NCBI RefSeq assembly: GCF_037949285.1
Contig: NZ_CP149926.1
Span: forward strand, 2,521,501 to 2,585,500
From: Thioclava sp. GXIMD4216
Lineage (GTDB): Bacteria; Pseudomonadota; Alphaproteobacteria; Rhodobacterales; Rhodobacteraceae
DNA length: 64,000 nt
Direction of reading: 5' to 3'
A program made the position numbers and the translations under genes. Shown here piece after piece: positions 49,323 through 58,071 of this stretch (position 1 is its first letter; every line of letters begins with the position of its first letter). A model generated the notes under the pieces. It saw only the letters and a list, made by a program, of their open reading frames with translations, had not been told where the DNA came from and ran no database searches.

Positions 49323-50039
49323 TCAGGGCTGCGGCGGATGCCCTGCAAGCTGGCGCGGTGCGACACGCATCTTGCGCATCGACCAGATCTGCCCCCCCGC
49401 CTCCAGCGGCGAGACCACGCGGAACATATCGGCCAGCATGGCGGCATCGGCGCGCAGACCCGCCGCCCAACTGCCCAGTTTGGCATGTTTATAGGGGCTG
49501 TCGACATCGGGCCATTCGACCACCGCCAGACGGGCCCCTTTACGGATCAGCAGGCGGTTCATATGCACCTCCAGCCCGAAATGCGGCAGCGCCTCCAGCC
49601 CGTCCAGCAACCACGCGCGCGGCAATACCCGCTCGCCCGAAATGTAATCCAGCCCGATCATATGCCACAGCGCAGGGGCATTGCGCCGCAGGCTGATCGC
49701 CACATCGGCCGCCCCCGAGCGCACGGGGTCGAGTAATTGCGAGACATGCAGCCCCGTAAGCCCCAGAAGATCGCTATCGAGCAGCATGACATGGCTGCCC
49801 CGCGCCTCGCGGATCCCACGTGCGACCGCCGCCGTTTTACCGCCGTTCTGTGTCTGTCGGACCAGCTGGACCGATGGCAGCGCGCCCACGATTTCGGGCG
49901 TGCCATCCGTCGACCCGTCATCCACCACGATGACCTCCTCCACCGCCGGATGACAGAGCACCGCCTCAAGCACATTGCGAATGCGCGGTGCCTCGTTATA
50001 GGCGGGGATCACACAACTGACGCTTAGTCCTGCGGACAT
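49323..50039 (-). CDS. family 2 glycosyltransferase
   Basis: A 238-residue GT-A enzyme. The N-terminal CVIPAYNEAPRI and VVDDGSTDGTPEIV stretches hold the nucleotide-sugar site, with the metal-binding LLDSDLLGL (DxD) following. It resembles dolichyl-phosphate-mannose-synthase-like enzymes without a membrane domain. It is the last of four closely packed genes and overlaps the DedA gene by 16 bases, so it likely decorates the same lipid. Confidence 0.85.
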   Translation of the reverse strand: MSAGLSVSCVIPAYNEAPRIRNVLEAVLCHPAVEEVIVVDDGSTDGTPEIVGALPSVQLVRQTQNGGKTAAVARGIREARGSHVMLLDSDLLGLTGLHVSQLLDPVRSGAADVAISLRRNAPALWHMIGLDYISGERVLPRAWLLDGLEALPHFGLEVHMNRLLIRKGARLAVVEWPDVDSPYKHAKLGSWAAGLRADAAMLADMFRVVSPLEAGGQIWSMRKMRVAPRQLAGHPPQP

Positions 50040-50611
50040 GACGATTGCCTCTTGTGATGGATATACCAGCCGATGCCGGCAAGGATCAGCACCCCCAGCA
50101 GGATGATGGAACCTTTCGAGATCCAGCCATCAATGCGGGTATAGGCCGAGCCCATGAAATAGCCCAAAGCCATCAGGGCAAGGGTTTTGGGAATGGATGC
50201 CAGCAGATTATACAGCAGGAACGGCAGCACCGGCATCCGCGAGATGCCCGCGGCCACCAGAATTGCGGCCCCTGCGGAATGGGTGATCTTGCCAACCAGA
50301 AGCGTGCGCCCGCCCTTGGCGCGGAAATGGCGCAGCATCTTGCGCAGGCGCTTGCCATCCAGCCCGAGACGATGGCGCCATTTCGCAGGGATAATCCCCA
50401 GCCCGCGCCGCCCAAGATAGTAAAACCCCAGATCGCCGATAAGATCACCCGCCAGCAGCACGAAAAACAGCGGCAGCAGATCGAACAGACCGTTAGAGGC
50501 CAGCCATGAGGCCAGCACCGTCACAATCGGCCCTTCGAGAATGGAGAGTGCGCCAACAAGAACCAGCCCGTGAGCGGCCAGCAGGGAAATGATTTGATCC
50601 AGTCCGAACAT
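50024..50611 (-). CDS. DedA-family membrane protein
   Basis: A 195-residue protein with the DedA/SNARE-associated fold: re-entrant segment GALSILEGPIVTVLASWLA, GDLIGDLGFYYLGRRG, GGRTLLVGKITHSAGAAILVAAGISRM and two C-terminal helices. DedA proteins are now seen as lipid or undecaprenyl-phosphate scramblases. Context with two glycosyltransferases suggests flipping of a lipid intermediate (inference). The ATG at 50611 is used; 22 upstream codons overlap the next gene. Confidence 0.83.
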   Translation of the reverse strand: MFGLDQIISLLAAHGLVLVGALSILEGPIVTVLASWLASNGLFDLLPLFFVLLAGDLIGDLGFYYLGRRGLGIIPAKWRHRLGLDGKRLRKMLRHFRAKGGRTLLVGKITHSAGAAILVAAGISRMPVLPFLLYNLLASIPKTLALMALGYFMGSAYTRIDGWISKGSIILLGVLILAGIGWYIHHKRQSSCPQD

Positions 50612-50616
50612 GATCT

Positions 50617-51738
50617 TTACTTTACGGCTTTCGGTGGGGTTAGGGAACCACCGCGATCCATGGCAGAACCGCGCCATTCAAAGCCGCGCCGCGTCCATGT
50701 GACCGCCCATAGCGCGGGCATCAGGATATCGCGCAGCACCATCGCCGCCACGTCGCGCGGGCCGTGCGGCCAGCCTGCAACGCGCGCCAGCCCCCATTCC
50801 GCAAGATACCACAGCCCCCAGAGGCCAGGCACCAGCGCCCCCTGCCCCATGCCAAGCAGAAGCAGCGCCGGAAGCCACGGGCCCAACAGGATCTCGGCGG
50901 CAAAAATGGCCAGAAACCCGTCACGGCGCACCCGCGCCCATCGCAGCTGGCGGTCCCAGACCGCGCGGAAGCTGCGCCGCCCCACAGGCTGGGTGAAGGG
51001 GTGGCGCACAAGACGCACCTTCAGGCCCTGCGCCCGCACCGCCTTGGTCGAGGCCACATCTTCGGCCAGATCCTGCCCCAAGGCCACCAGCCCGCCTGCC
51101 GCTGCCAGAACATCGCGCCGCCAGCACAAGGTCTTGCCCTGCGCGAAACCGTTGCCCAGCATATCCGCCGAAATCTGCCAGCGCGCCTGAAAACTGTTGA
51201 GGAAGGCCGCCTCGACCGCGCCCCAGAGATTTTCCGCACGCGTGCCGATGGGCGGGCTGGTCACAAGGCCGGTATCGGCCTGCACCACCTCGAGAATACG
51301 GGTGAAATAATCGGCAGGCAGCAGCAGGTTGGCATCCGCCATCGCCAGCCACTCTCCAACGGCGCGCTGCACGCCCTTCTCAAGATTGTTGAGCTTGGGA
51401 TTGCCGGTAATCCGGTCATCGCCGATCAGGATCTGTGCCGGAACATGGGGATATTTCGCCACCAGCCCCTGCAAGACAGCCACGGCGGGGTCCTCCTGCT
51501 GCGCGGCACAGAAAATCACCTCGTAATCGGGATAGTCCAGCAAAAAGCTGCTTTCCAGCGTTTCTGCGTCAAAACGGTCCAGCCCGCAAACCGGACGCAG
51601 AAGGGTGAATTTCGGCTGCGACACAGGGGCCGAAACCTCTGTGCTTCGATAGCGCCACAGACAAAGCGCCACCGTCACAAGCTCTACGCCCAGCAGCACC
51701 GCCACAAGGGCAAGCAGCAAAAAGTCCAATGTCGTCAC
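50617..51738 (-). CDS. ceramide-glucosyltransferase-like GT21 enzyme
   Basis: A 373-residue membrane-bound glycosyltransferase. One N-terminal helix precedes the catalytic domain with LLRPVCGLDRFDAETLESSF and MADANLLLPADYF, then LAEDVASTKAV and the RQLRWARVRR product motif, and two to three C-terminal helices. It belongs with GT21 ceramide glucosyltransferases and HpnI-type enzymes. The acceptor could be ceramide, a hopanoid or another lipid; nothing here decides. Its start overlaps the LpxH-like stop by four bases. Confidence 0.83.
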   Translation of the reverse strand: MTTLDFLLLALVAVLLGVELVTVALCLWRYRSTEVSAPVSQPKFTLLRPVCGLDRFDAETLESSFLLDYPDYEVIFCAAQQEDPAVAVLQGLVAKYPHVPAQILIGDDRITGNPKLNNLEKGVQRAVGEWLAMADANLLLPADYFTRILEVVQADTGLVTSPPIGTRAENLWGAVEAAFLNSFQARWQISADMLGNGFAQGKTLCWRRDVLAAAGGLVALGQDLAEDVASTKAVRAQGLKVRLVRHPFTQPVGRRSFRAVWDRQLRWARVRRDGFLAIFAAEILLGPWLPALLLLGMGQGALVPGLWGLWYLAEWGLARVAGWPHGPRDVAAMVLRDILMPALWAVTWTRRGFEWRGSAMDRGGSLTPPKAVK

Positions 51739-52550
51739 GCCTGTACCTCGGCCCCCTGCGGAAGCTTGCGGCCCTTGCGCTGCGCAGCGGGGCGCAGTTC
51801 AAGCAGTTCGAGCCGCCCGTCTTCGGTCTCAATCATGGCGGTATGGCTGTCAATCCAATCCCCACAGTTGGCGTAAACCACTCCTTCGATGGTGCGCAAG
51901 GCCGGCTTGTGGAAATGGCCGCAAATGACGCCATCCACCCCGCGCGAACGGGCCAGCTCGATCAGGCGCGCCTCGAACTTATTGCCCGCCGTCATCAGCA
52001 TATTGGTTCCGGCGATCATCATCTCGACGAGATTACGCTCGGGGAGGCGATGGAACGACCGCAGCAGAACCCGCCGCGCCCATGCATCCACCTGCCGCAG
52101 CCCCGCATCACAACGCGACCCGAGCCGCGTCATGAAATGGAACCGGAACAGCCGCGCATCGCATTGATCGCCATGCAGCACAAGAAACTGCCGCCCGTCG
52201 GCGGCACGGTGGACCAGCTCGTCCACCAGTTCCATGCCCTGAAAGCGGCGGCCCAGCCGTTTGCGCAACTCCGCATCATGATTGCCGGGCAGATAGACCA
52301 CCCGCACACCGGCACGGATGCGGCGGCGCAGCTCGTCCATCACCGCATCATGCGCCGGCGACCAGAACGGCGTGCCGCCATGCCAGATGTCGAGAATATC
52401 GCCGACCAGATAGATGGTCTCGGCATCGGTTTTCTTCAGGAATTCAAGAAACCGTCCCGCCTGACTGCCCCAAGCCCCAAGATGCAAATCCGATACGAAA
52501 AGCGTTCTGACGCGCCGTTGCCGGACAGGCGGGGCGAAGCTTTCGGTCAT
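51735..52550 (-). CDS. LpxH-like UDP-2,3-diacylglucosamine pyrophosphatase family metallophosphoesterase
   Basis: A 271-residue calcineurin-fold phosphoesterase with all metal motifs: FVSDLHLGA, VGDILDIWHG, YLPGNHDAE, LHGDQCD and ICGHFHKPA. Homology is to the LpxH family, but this longer subgroup is often found with glycolipid genes and may not act in lipid A synthesis. The ATG at 52550 has AGGA upstream. First gene of the four-gene operon. Confidence 0.82.
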   Translation of the reverse strand: MTESFAPPVRQRRVRTLFVSDLHLGAWGSQAGRFLEFLKKTDAETIYLVGDILDIWHGGTPFWSPAHDAVMDELRRRIRAGVRVVYLPGNHDAELRKRLGRRFQGMELVDELVHRAADGRQFLVLHGDQCDARLFRFHFMTRLGSRCDAGLRQVDAWARRVLLRSFHRLPERNLVEMMIAGTNMLMTAGNKFEARLIELARSRGVDGVICGHFHKPALRTIEGVVYANCGDWIDSHTAMIETEDGRLELLELRPAAQRKGRKLPQGAEVQA

Positions 52551-52747
52551 ACCCTGATCCTCATACATCTCTTATCGTCTTTGGTGCCAAGCGGATACGA
52601 AGTTCCAGTGACACATAGATGAAGCATTCGTAACAGCGGACAAGTGCGCCACGATAACAAACGCGGGAACTTGTTCGGGCGCACGGGCGTTAGGCCTTTG
52701 ATGACGGGTCCCGAACCGGCCCCGCTATGTATCTGTAACTGGAGCCC

Positions 52748-53029
52748 ATGATGAAAAAAGTTCTTCTTGTCCTGCCGATGGTTGCTGCCCTTGCGGCCTG
52801 CCAGACCGCCAACCAGACCCGCACGGCTGGCGCGCTGACCGGTGCGGCCCTCGGGGCGAATATCGCGGATAACAACGACACGAATGCAATCTCGGGGGCA
52901 GCAGCAGGGGCAGCCGTAGGCCTGATTGCCGGTGAGGTCGTGGCCCAACGCACCAATCCCGATGCCAAAACCTGCCGCTATACGGACCGCTATGGCCGTT
53001 CCTATACGGCCGCCTGCCCCGCACGCTGA
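52748..53029 (+). CDS. small Gly-zipper lipoprotein (YMGG-like)
   Basis: A 93-residue protein with lipobox VAALAACQ (cysteine about residue 18) and a glycine/alanine-rich membrane-inserting stretch (GALTGAALGANIAD ... GAAAGAAVGLIAGEVV). The C-terminal pair CRYTDRYGRSYTAAC could form a disulfide. It probably lies in the outer membrane. Single gene, divergent from the glycolipid operon. Confidence 0.75.
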   Translation: MMKKVLLVLPMVAALAACQTANQTRTAGALTGAALGANIADNNDTNAISGAAAGAAVGLIAGEVVAQRTNPDAKTCRYTDRYGRSYTAACPAR

Positions 53030-53151
53030 GCTCTGCGCAGCACTGCCGGTATCAGCCAAGGCCGTCCTTCCGGGGCGGCCTTGATGCATTGGCCGAACCA
53101 TGCGTCCTATCTGCACGGCCATATGGCGCAGCCCCCCGTGACCACTTGACC

Positions 53152-53199
53152 AAATCCGTCGAAGGCCAAATCTGGCGAAGGCCAAATCCGGCGAAGGCT
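53152..53199 (+). repeat. three tandem 16-bp repeats
   Basis: The unit AAATCCGGCGAAGGCC occurs three times back to back (53152, 53168, 53184) with one or two changes per copy. It lies between the small lipoprotein and the hydrolase gene, about 50 bases before the latter's start. Function unknown. Confidence 0.75.
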
Positions 53200-53250
53200 T
53201 GCGGATACGGCCCGCCGGACGCTATTGGGACCATCCGAAGGAGAGCCCCC

Positions 53251-54009
53251 GTGCCCATAGTGTCGCCCCGCCCGCCCAAGCTGCACCGCATTCTCGAAAG
53301 GGACGGCCTTGCGATCGACTATTGCGCGGGGCAAGGGGCCGATCTGGTGATCTCCTTCTCCTCGATCGGGCATGATCCCTCCCGCCTGCCCGCGCCGGAA
53401 TTTGTGGCCAGCGCCACAGGACACAGGGCGCAAAGCACCCCCCGCCCTGCGCTGTTTGTCATGGACCACCATCGCAGATGGGGCAACGCGCCCGAATTCT
53501 CCACCAGCCTGCGCGATGCCTTTGCCTATGCGCAGACACAGGGACCGGTGCGGCATGTCACGGCGATGGGGCTGTCGATGGGGGCCTATTGCGCGCTGAT
53601 CGCGACGCAGATCCTGCCGGTGCAGGCCGTGCTGGCCTTCGGCCCGCAAAGCTCGCTCCAACAGGCCGCAACCGGCTGCGCCCGCTGGCGGGACTGGATT
53701 GCGCCACTGAAAGACCCGCGCTGGCCGGTCGCTCCGCTGCCCCCTGCGACATGTCACACGGTGCTGGCGCATGGTCTGGAAGACGACCTTGTGCAGGCGC
53801 GTGGCTTCGGTCTGCACAGCTCTTGCGACCACCTGCTGTTTCCCACCCAAAGCCATGCCTCCCTTGTGCCCCATCTCAAGGCACGGGGATGCCTTGCAGG
53901 CCTTGTCACCGCATTGATTGCCGGAGACAGACGCCGCCTGCTGCGGATCCTGCAAGCGGCAGGTGGCCTGCGCCGCAAGACGGAAGACATCGCCCCACCC
54001 ACCGCGTGA
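53251..54009 (+). CDS. alpha/beta-hydrolase-fold protein
   Basis: 252 residues from the GTG at 53251, which has GAAGGAG upstream; the open frame extends 54 codons further through the tandem repeats. The nucleophile elbow is GLSMGAYCAL and a late histidine lies in TQSHASLV, so a Ser-Asp-His triad is likely. The substrate is unknown. It may be the last core gene before the accessory block, as the recombinase starts 174 bases later. Confidence 0.65.
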   Translation: MPIVSPRPPKLHRILERDGLAIDYCAGQGADLVISFSSIGHDPSRLPAPEFVASATGHRAQSTPRPALFVMDHHRRWGNAPEFSTSLRDAFAYAQTQGPVRHVTAMGLSMGAYCALIATQILPVQAVLAFGPQSSLQQAATGCARWRDWIAPLKDPRWPVAPLPPATCHTVLAHGLEDDLVQARGFGLHSSCDHLLFPTQSHASLVPHLKARGCLAGLVTALIAGDRRRLLRILQAAGGLRRKTEDIAPPTA

Positions 54010-54147
54010 CGGCACAACCGTGCCTGCCATCCGTCCCAGCCCAACTCCAGCCCCAGCCCAGTGCCAGCCACGAACAACCGGCCGCCCCTGCCGGCCCGAC
54101 CGCCTGTCACAAAAGCAAAAGGGTTTCGCACTATCATCGGCGCATCC

Positions 54148-54162
54148 CCAAGACGGTCTTGG
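54148..54162. promoter_or_regulatory. perfect 15-bp palindrome before the recombinase
   Basis: CCAAGAC-g-GTCTTGG lies 21 bases before the recombinase ATG, overlapping its likely 5' leader. It could be an operator for the ParB-like proteins or a recombination site; both are inference. Confidence 0.55.
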
Positions 54163-54183
54163 CAATGCGCAAGGAGACAAGGC

Positions 54184-55740
54184 ATGCCCCAGCCGTGCGA
54201 CAGCCCAGCATCCGCTGCCCCTCTGATCCGCGCGGCGCAATATGTCCGCATGTCTACGGACCATCAGCGGTATTCGACAGAAAACCAGAGCGAGGCGCTT
54301 CAGGCCTATGCAGCGCGGCGCGGGATGGACATCGTGCGCAGCTATACGGATGCGGGCAAAAGCGGCCTGCGCCTTGAAGGACGGGACGCGCTGAAAGCCC
54401 TGATCGAGACCATCACCACCGGTCAGGCGGATTTCACGGCCCTGCTGGTTTATGATGTCAGCCGCTGGGGACGCTTTCAGGATGCGGATGAAAGCGCCTA
54501 TTACGAATATATCTGCCGTCGGTCCGGCGTGTCCATCCACTACTGCGCCGAGCCCTTCGAGAATGACGGCGGACCCATCGCCACCATTGTCAAAAGCGTG
54601 AAACGCGCGATGGCGGGCGAATATAGCCGCGAATTGTCCAACAAGGTCTTCACCGGACAATGCCGCCTGATCGAAAAGGGGTTCCGGCAAGGTGGCCCAG
54701 CCGGATTCGGCCTGCGCCGTCTGCTGATCGACCAGCACGGCCTACCCAAGGGCCCTTTGGCGCGCGGCGAGCATAAGTGCCTCCAGACCGACCGTGTCAT
54801 CCTTGTGCCCGGCCCTGCGGAAGAGGTCGAAACGGTGCGCCGCATCTATCGCGATTTCGTTGAAAATGGCCTGAGCGAGACCGATATCGCCACCGCCCTC
54901 AACCGTCAGGGCCTAAAGACGGATCTGGGGCGGGCATGGACACGCGGGACCATCCACCAACTGTTGATCAACGAGAAATATATCGGCACGAATGTCTGGA
55001 ACCGCGTGTCGTTCAAGCTGAAGAAAACCCGCATCCGTAACGATCCACAGCAGTGGGTCCGTGCCCCGAACAGTTTTCCCGCGCTTGTTGAGCCCTCCCA
55101 GTTTGCGGCTGCCGCGCACCGGATCGCCGCGCGCAGCGCGCGCCTGTCCGATCAGGACATGCTACAGGCGCTGGAGCGGTTGCTTACGGCACAAGGCGCG
55201 CTGTCCGGCCTGATCATTGACGAGGCCGAAGGGCTGCCCTCCAGCCATGCCTATGCCAGCCGGTTCGGCAGCCTGCTCAGGGCGTATCGCCTTGTCGGCT
55301 ATCACCCGCGCAGGGATTATCGCTATATCGAGATCAACAAACGCCTGCGCGCGATGTATCCCGCGCTCGTCGACGCGATCGTCCAGGGCATCCGCGACGC
55401 CGGTGGGCAGATCCATGAAACCGCCGCCGGAGAGCTGCGCCTGAACCATGAACTGACGCTGTCACTGGTGATCGCGCGCTGCCATGCCCTGCCCAGTGGC
55501 CGGTTGCGTTGGCGGATACGGTTTGACACCAGCCGGATACCCGATCTGACCCTTGTGATCCGGATGGATCCACGCAACCGCCGCGCTCTGGATTACTTCC
55601 TGCTTCCCCTGATCGAGATCGGTACCGCCCAGCTCCGGCTGGAAGAAGAAAACGGCCTCGCTCTGGAGGCTTTTCGCAGCGACACGCCCGCCCCGCTCTT
55701 CCAGCTTGCCCGAAGACAGCCCCTAGAGGAGATCGCCTGA
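54184..55740 (+). CDS. serine recombinase (resolvase/invertase N-domain plus recombinase domain)
   Basis: A 518-residue large-type serine recombinase. The catalytic N-domain (about 15-165) has the nucleophile Ser24 in VRMSTDHQRYSTENQ with Arg22, and the arginine pair in YDVSRWGR (94, 97). The recombinase DNA-binding domain follows from about 170 (GGPAGFGLRRLL ... TDIATALNRQG). The C-terminal ~200 residues have no clear zinc ribbon or coiled-coil of the phage-integrase type. A strong aaggaga site precedes the ATG. The TGA overlaps the next ATG, so the cassette is co-translated. Confidence 0.9.
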   Translation: MPQPCDSPASAAPLIRAAQYVRMSTDHQRYSTENQSEALQAYAARRGMDIVRSYTDAGKSGLRLEGRDALKALIETITTGQADFTALLVYDVSRWGRFQDADESAYYEYICRRSGVSIHYCAEPFENDGGPIATIVKSVKRAMAGEYSRELSNKVFTGQCRLIEKGFRQGGPAGFGLRRLLIDQHGLPKGPLARGEHKCLQTDRVILVPGPAEEVETVRRIYRDFVENGLSETDIATALNRQGLKTDLGRAWTRGTIHQLLINEKYIGTNVWNRVSFKLKKTRIRNDPQQWVRAPNSFPALVEPSQFAAAAHRIAARSARLSDQDMLQALERLLTAQGALSGLIIDEAEGLPSSHAYASRFGSLLRAYRLVGYHPRRDYRYIEINKRLRAMYPALVDAIVQGIRDAGGQIHETAAGELRLNHELTLSLVIARCHALPSGRLRWRIRFDTSRIPDLTLVIRMDPRNRRALDYFLLPLIEIGTAQLRLEEENGLALEAFRSDTPAPLFQLARRQPLEEIA

Positions 55741-56645
55741 TGGACACCGCCCCCGCACAGCGCGTGCAGATCATCCCGATCGCACGGATCGAGGTCATGA
55801 ACCCGCGGGCCAGAAACCGCCAGATCCATCAGGAGATCGTCGAGAATATCGATATGATCGGGTTGAAGCGCCCCATCACGCTACGGCGTGCCGCAACGCA
55901 AAGCGACCGCTTCGAGCTGGTCTGCGGCGAGGGTCGTCTGGAGGCGTTCCGGATGCTGGGCCAGACAACGATCCCTGCGGTCATTATCGAAGCCGGTGAC
56001 GCCGAATGCATGATCATGAGCCTCGTCGAGAATATCGCGCGCCGCCAGCACCGCCCCATCGAGCTGATGAACGAAATCGGCGCGCTGCGGCAGCGGGGCA
56101 TGTCCGAGGCGGTGATCGCGGCCAAAATCGGCTGCGCCCCGAGCTGGGTACATCTGGTCTGCGCCATGCTGGCGAAAGGCGAAGACCGTCTTGTGGCCGC
56201 AGTCGAGACCGGGCTCATTCCGGTCACGCTGGCCGCCGAAATCGCGCAGGCCGAAGGGGACAATGTGCAGAACCTCCTGATGGATGCCTATGCCGAGGGG
56301 CATCTCAAGGGGAAGAAACTTGCGCAGATCCGTCGTCTCCTTGCCCAACGCAGCGCCCAGACAAACGCCGCCAAATCGCCGGGGGCCGGCCCCGCCCCTG
56401 ACGCGAAAAGCCGCAAAAGGCGGCTTACCCAGAGCGACCTGCTGAAACTCTACCAGCGCGAGGCGGACCGCCAGCGGGTTCTGGTGCGCAAATCCGACAT
56501 GACACAGGCGCGGCTGCTTTTCGTGATGCAGGCCCTGCGCGACCTCCTGTCCGAAACGGCCTTCCATGCGCTTTTGCGCCAGAAGGGCCTGCATGACCTG
56601 CCCAAGGCGCTGGCCGAGCGGCTGCAACCGGCCTCCGCACCATGA
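55740..56645 (+). CDS. ParB N-terminal-domain / RepB-type protein, first copy
   Basis: A 301-residue protein. A ParB-type CTPase domain lies at about 10-105, with GEGRLEAFRMLG (residues 63-74, the GERR-like box) and ENIARRQHRPIEL (97-109, the ENxxR box). A helix-turn-helix follows at about 121-145 (MSEAVIAAKIGCAPSWVHLV). The C-terminal half resembles the RepB partition-protein C-domain. It starts on the recombinase stop (TGATG). There is no ParA and no replication gene, so it is not an ordinary partition system. Confidence 0.85.
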   Translation: MDTAPAQRVQIIPIARIEVMNPRARNRQIHQEIVENIDMIGLKRPITLRRAATQSDRFELVCGEGRLEAFRMLGQTTIPAVIIEAGDAECMIMSLVENIARRQHRPIELMNEIGALRQRGMSEAVIAAKIGCAPSWVHLVCAMLAKGEDRLVAAVETGLIPVTLAAEIAQAEGDNVQNLLMDAYAEGHLKGKKLAQIRRLLAQRSAQTNAAKSPGAGPAPDAKSRKRRLTQSDLLKLYQREADRQRVLVRKSDMTQARLLFVMQALRDLLSETAFHALLRQKGLHDLPKALAERLQPASAP

Positions 56646-57547
56646 CAGACACCCTACCCCCTCCGACCGTCAAACTCGGCTTCGAGCCGGAGACCCTTCT
56701 GCTGCGTCTGGACCAGATACTGACCCTGAAGCCGCTGCGGCCCGAGACCAAGGAGAGCAGCAAATACAAACAGATTCTGGGGTCTGTGAAGGCTGTAGGG
56801 CTAGTCGAGGCCCCCGTTGTGGCGCGTCACCCCAAGGATGGAAACCGCTTTTTCCTGCTGGACGGTGCCCTGCGTATCGAAGCCCTGAAAGATCTGGGAC
56901 AGACCCGCGTTGAATGCCTGATCAGCACCGATGACGAAACCTATACCTATAACAAGCGCATCAATCGTCTGCCCCCGATACAGGAGCATAAGATGATCAA
57001 ACGGGCCATCGCGCGCGGTGTCCCCGAGGCGGCCATTGCCACAGCACTGGGGCTGGATATCAAGTCGATCCTGCGCCGTTCCCGCCTGCTTGAGGGGATC
57101 TGCACAGAGGCGGCCGAGCTGCTACGTGCCGCGTCCTGTCCGATGGCAAGTTTCGATATCCTGCGCAAGATGGTGCCCCTTCGCCAGATCGAGGCGGCTG
57201 AACTGATGCTGGGGCAAAACAATTTCAGCTCGGGATTTGCCAAGGCCCTGCTTGCAGCGACGCCTGACCATCATCTGGCCCAGCGCCGCCGCAAGCCTGC
57301 GGGCTCCGACGGGCAGGCCATCACAGCAACGGCGCTTGCCCATATGGAACGCGAACTGCTCAATCTGCAAACGAAAATCCGGACATTCGAAGACAGTTTC
57401 GGCATGGACACCCTGCATCTGACCCTCGCCCGCGGATATCTGCGCAAGCTGCTGGCCACGCCCGAGATCGTGCAGTGGCTGGCACAGAACCGAAAAGAAT
57501 ATCTAAGCGAATTCCGCACCCTACTCGACGCGAACCGCATCTCGTAA
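56642..57547 (+). CDS. RepB C-terminal-domain / ParB-like protein, second copy
   Basis: A 301-residue paralogue-like protein with the same layout as its neighbour and equal length. A ParB-like region is at about 15-110, but the boxes read LLDGALRIEAL (74-78) and NKRINRLPPIQE (104-115), changed from GERR and ENxxR. The HTH region (IARGVPEAAIATALGLDIKSILRRSRLL) follows, then the RepB C-domain. It overlaps the first copy by four bases (ATGA). It may have lost CTP binding while keeping DNA binding (inference). Confidence 0.83.
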   Translation: MTDTLPPPTVKLGFEPETLLLRLDQILTLKPLRPETKESSKYKQILGSVKAVGLVEAPVVARHPKDGNRFFLLDGALRIEALKDLGQTRVECLISTDDETYTYNKRINRLPPIQEHKMIKRAIARGVPEAAIATALGLDIKSILRRSRLLEGICTEAAELLRAASCPMASFDILRKMVPLRQIEAAELMLGQNNFSSGFAKALLAATPDHHLAQRRRKPAGSDGQAITATALAHMERELLNLQTKIRTFEDSFGMDTLHLTLARGYLRKLLATPEIVQWLAQNRKEYLSEFRTLLDANRIS

Positions 57548-57771
57548 ACATAGCCCGCCCGCCACGCCGGACAGCCCTCTCCGGTCCCGGCATTGAGGAA
57601 TGGGAAGCGGTACAAGGGTCTGTGGATGCCCCCGGACCCAGCCCGAATTGAACATGTGGCCCCTGTGACTTCGGCAGTCTCTCGAGAAGAGGCGCCGCTT
57701 TTCCAATGCTCGGAAGCGAACGCCTCGCCCGCAAACCAGACCGAGAGACAAGGCATCGTATGAAAGCGGCC
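57548..57771. other. no recognisable feature
   Basis: About 220 bases after the cassette with no convincing gene, terminator or repeat. The sequence is degraded mobile-element-like but could not be assigned. Confidence 0.4.
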
Positions 57772-58071
57772 TCAAGCATAAAGATCTCGCACCCATACAA
57801 CGGTATGCAATCGTGACATGAGACGCAGTTCTTTGCTGGTGGAGATTGGGGGAAACTTCCGCGACAAACGGGTTGAGCGCAGGAAGCGCGTCAGTACGCA
57901 TCCGGTAGCCTCGAATGCGACCCGGACAGGTAGACCGTATCCTGTCAGAGCCTGTATGAGACGGTCAAAATCTTCCAGCCGATTGAGAACCGTCAATCTT
58001 CTGCGGCGCGACTTGGCGATGTCGATTGCGGCCAAAACAGTCTTCGTGTGTGTAATACTCATCGTGGTCAT
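57772..58071 (-). pseudogene. IS110-family transposase, 5' fragment
   Basis: The start of an IS110-type DEDD transposase: ITHTKTVLAAIDIAKSRR, with the first catalytic aspartate in AAIDIAK, then NRLEDFDRLIQALTGYGLPVRVAFEATG. After about residue 57 (near 57901) the similarity stops although the frame runs on to 57772. The element is thus truncated in its catalytic domain and inactive. It was probably cut by a later insertion or deletion. Confidence 0.75.

Noticed and set aside
53107..54738. Long antisense frame opposite the hydrolase and recombinase
   Set aside because: Composition follows the GC pattern of the true genes on the other strand and no domain is visible.
54184..57547. Ordinary plasmid partition (repABC) locus
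   Set aside because: RepA and RepC are missing and the first gene is a recombinase.
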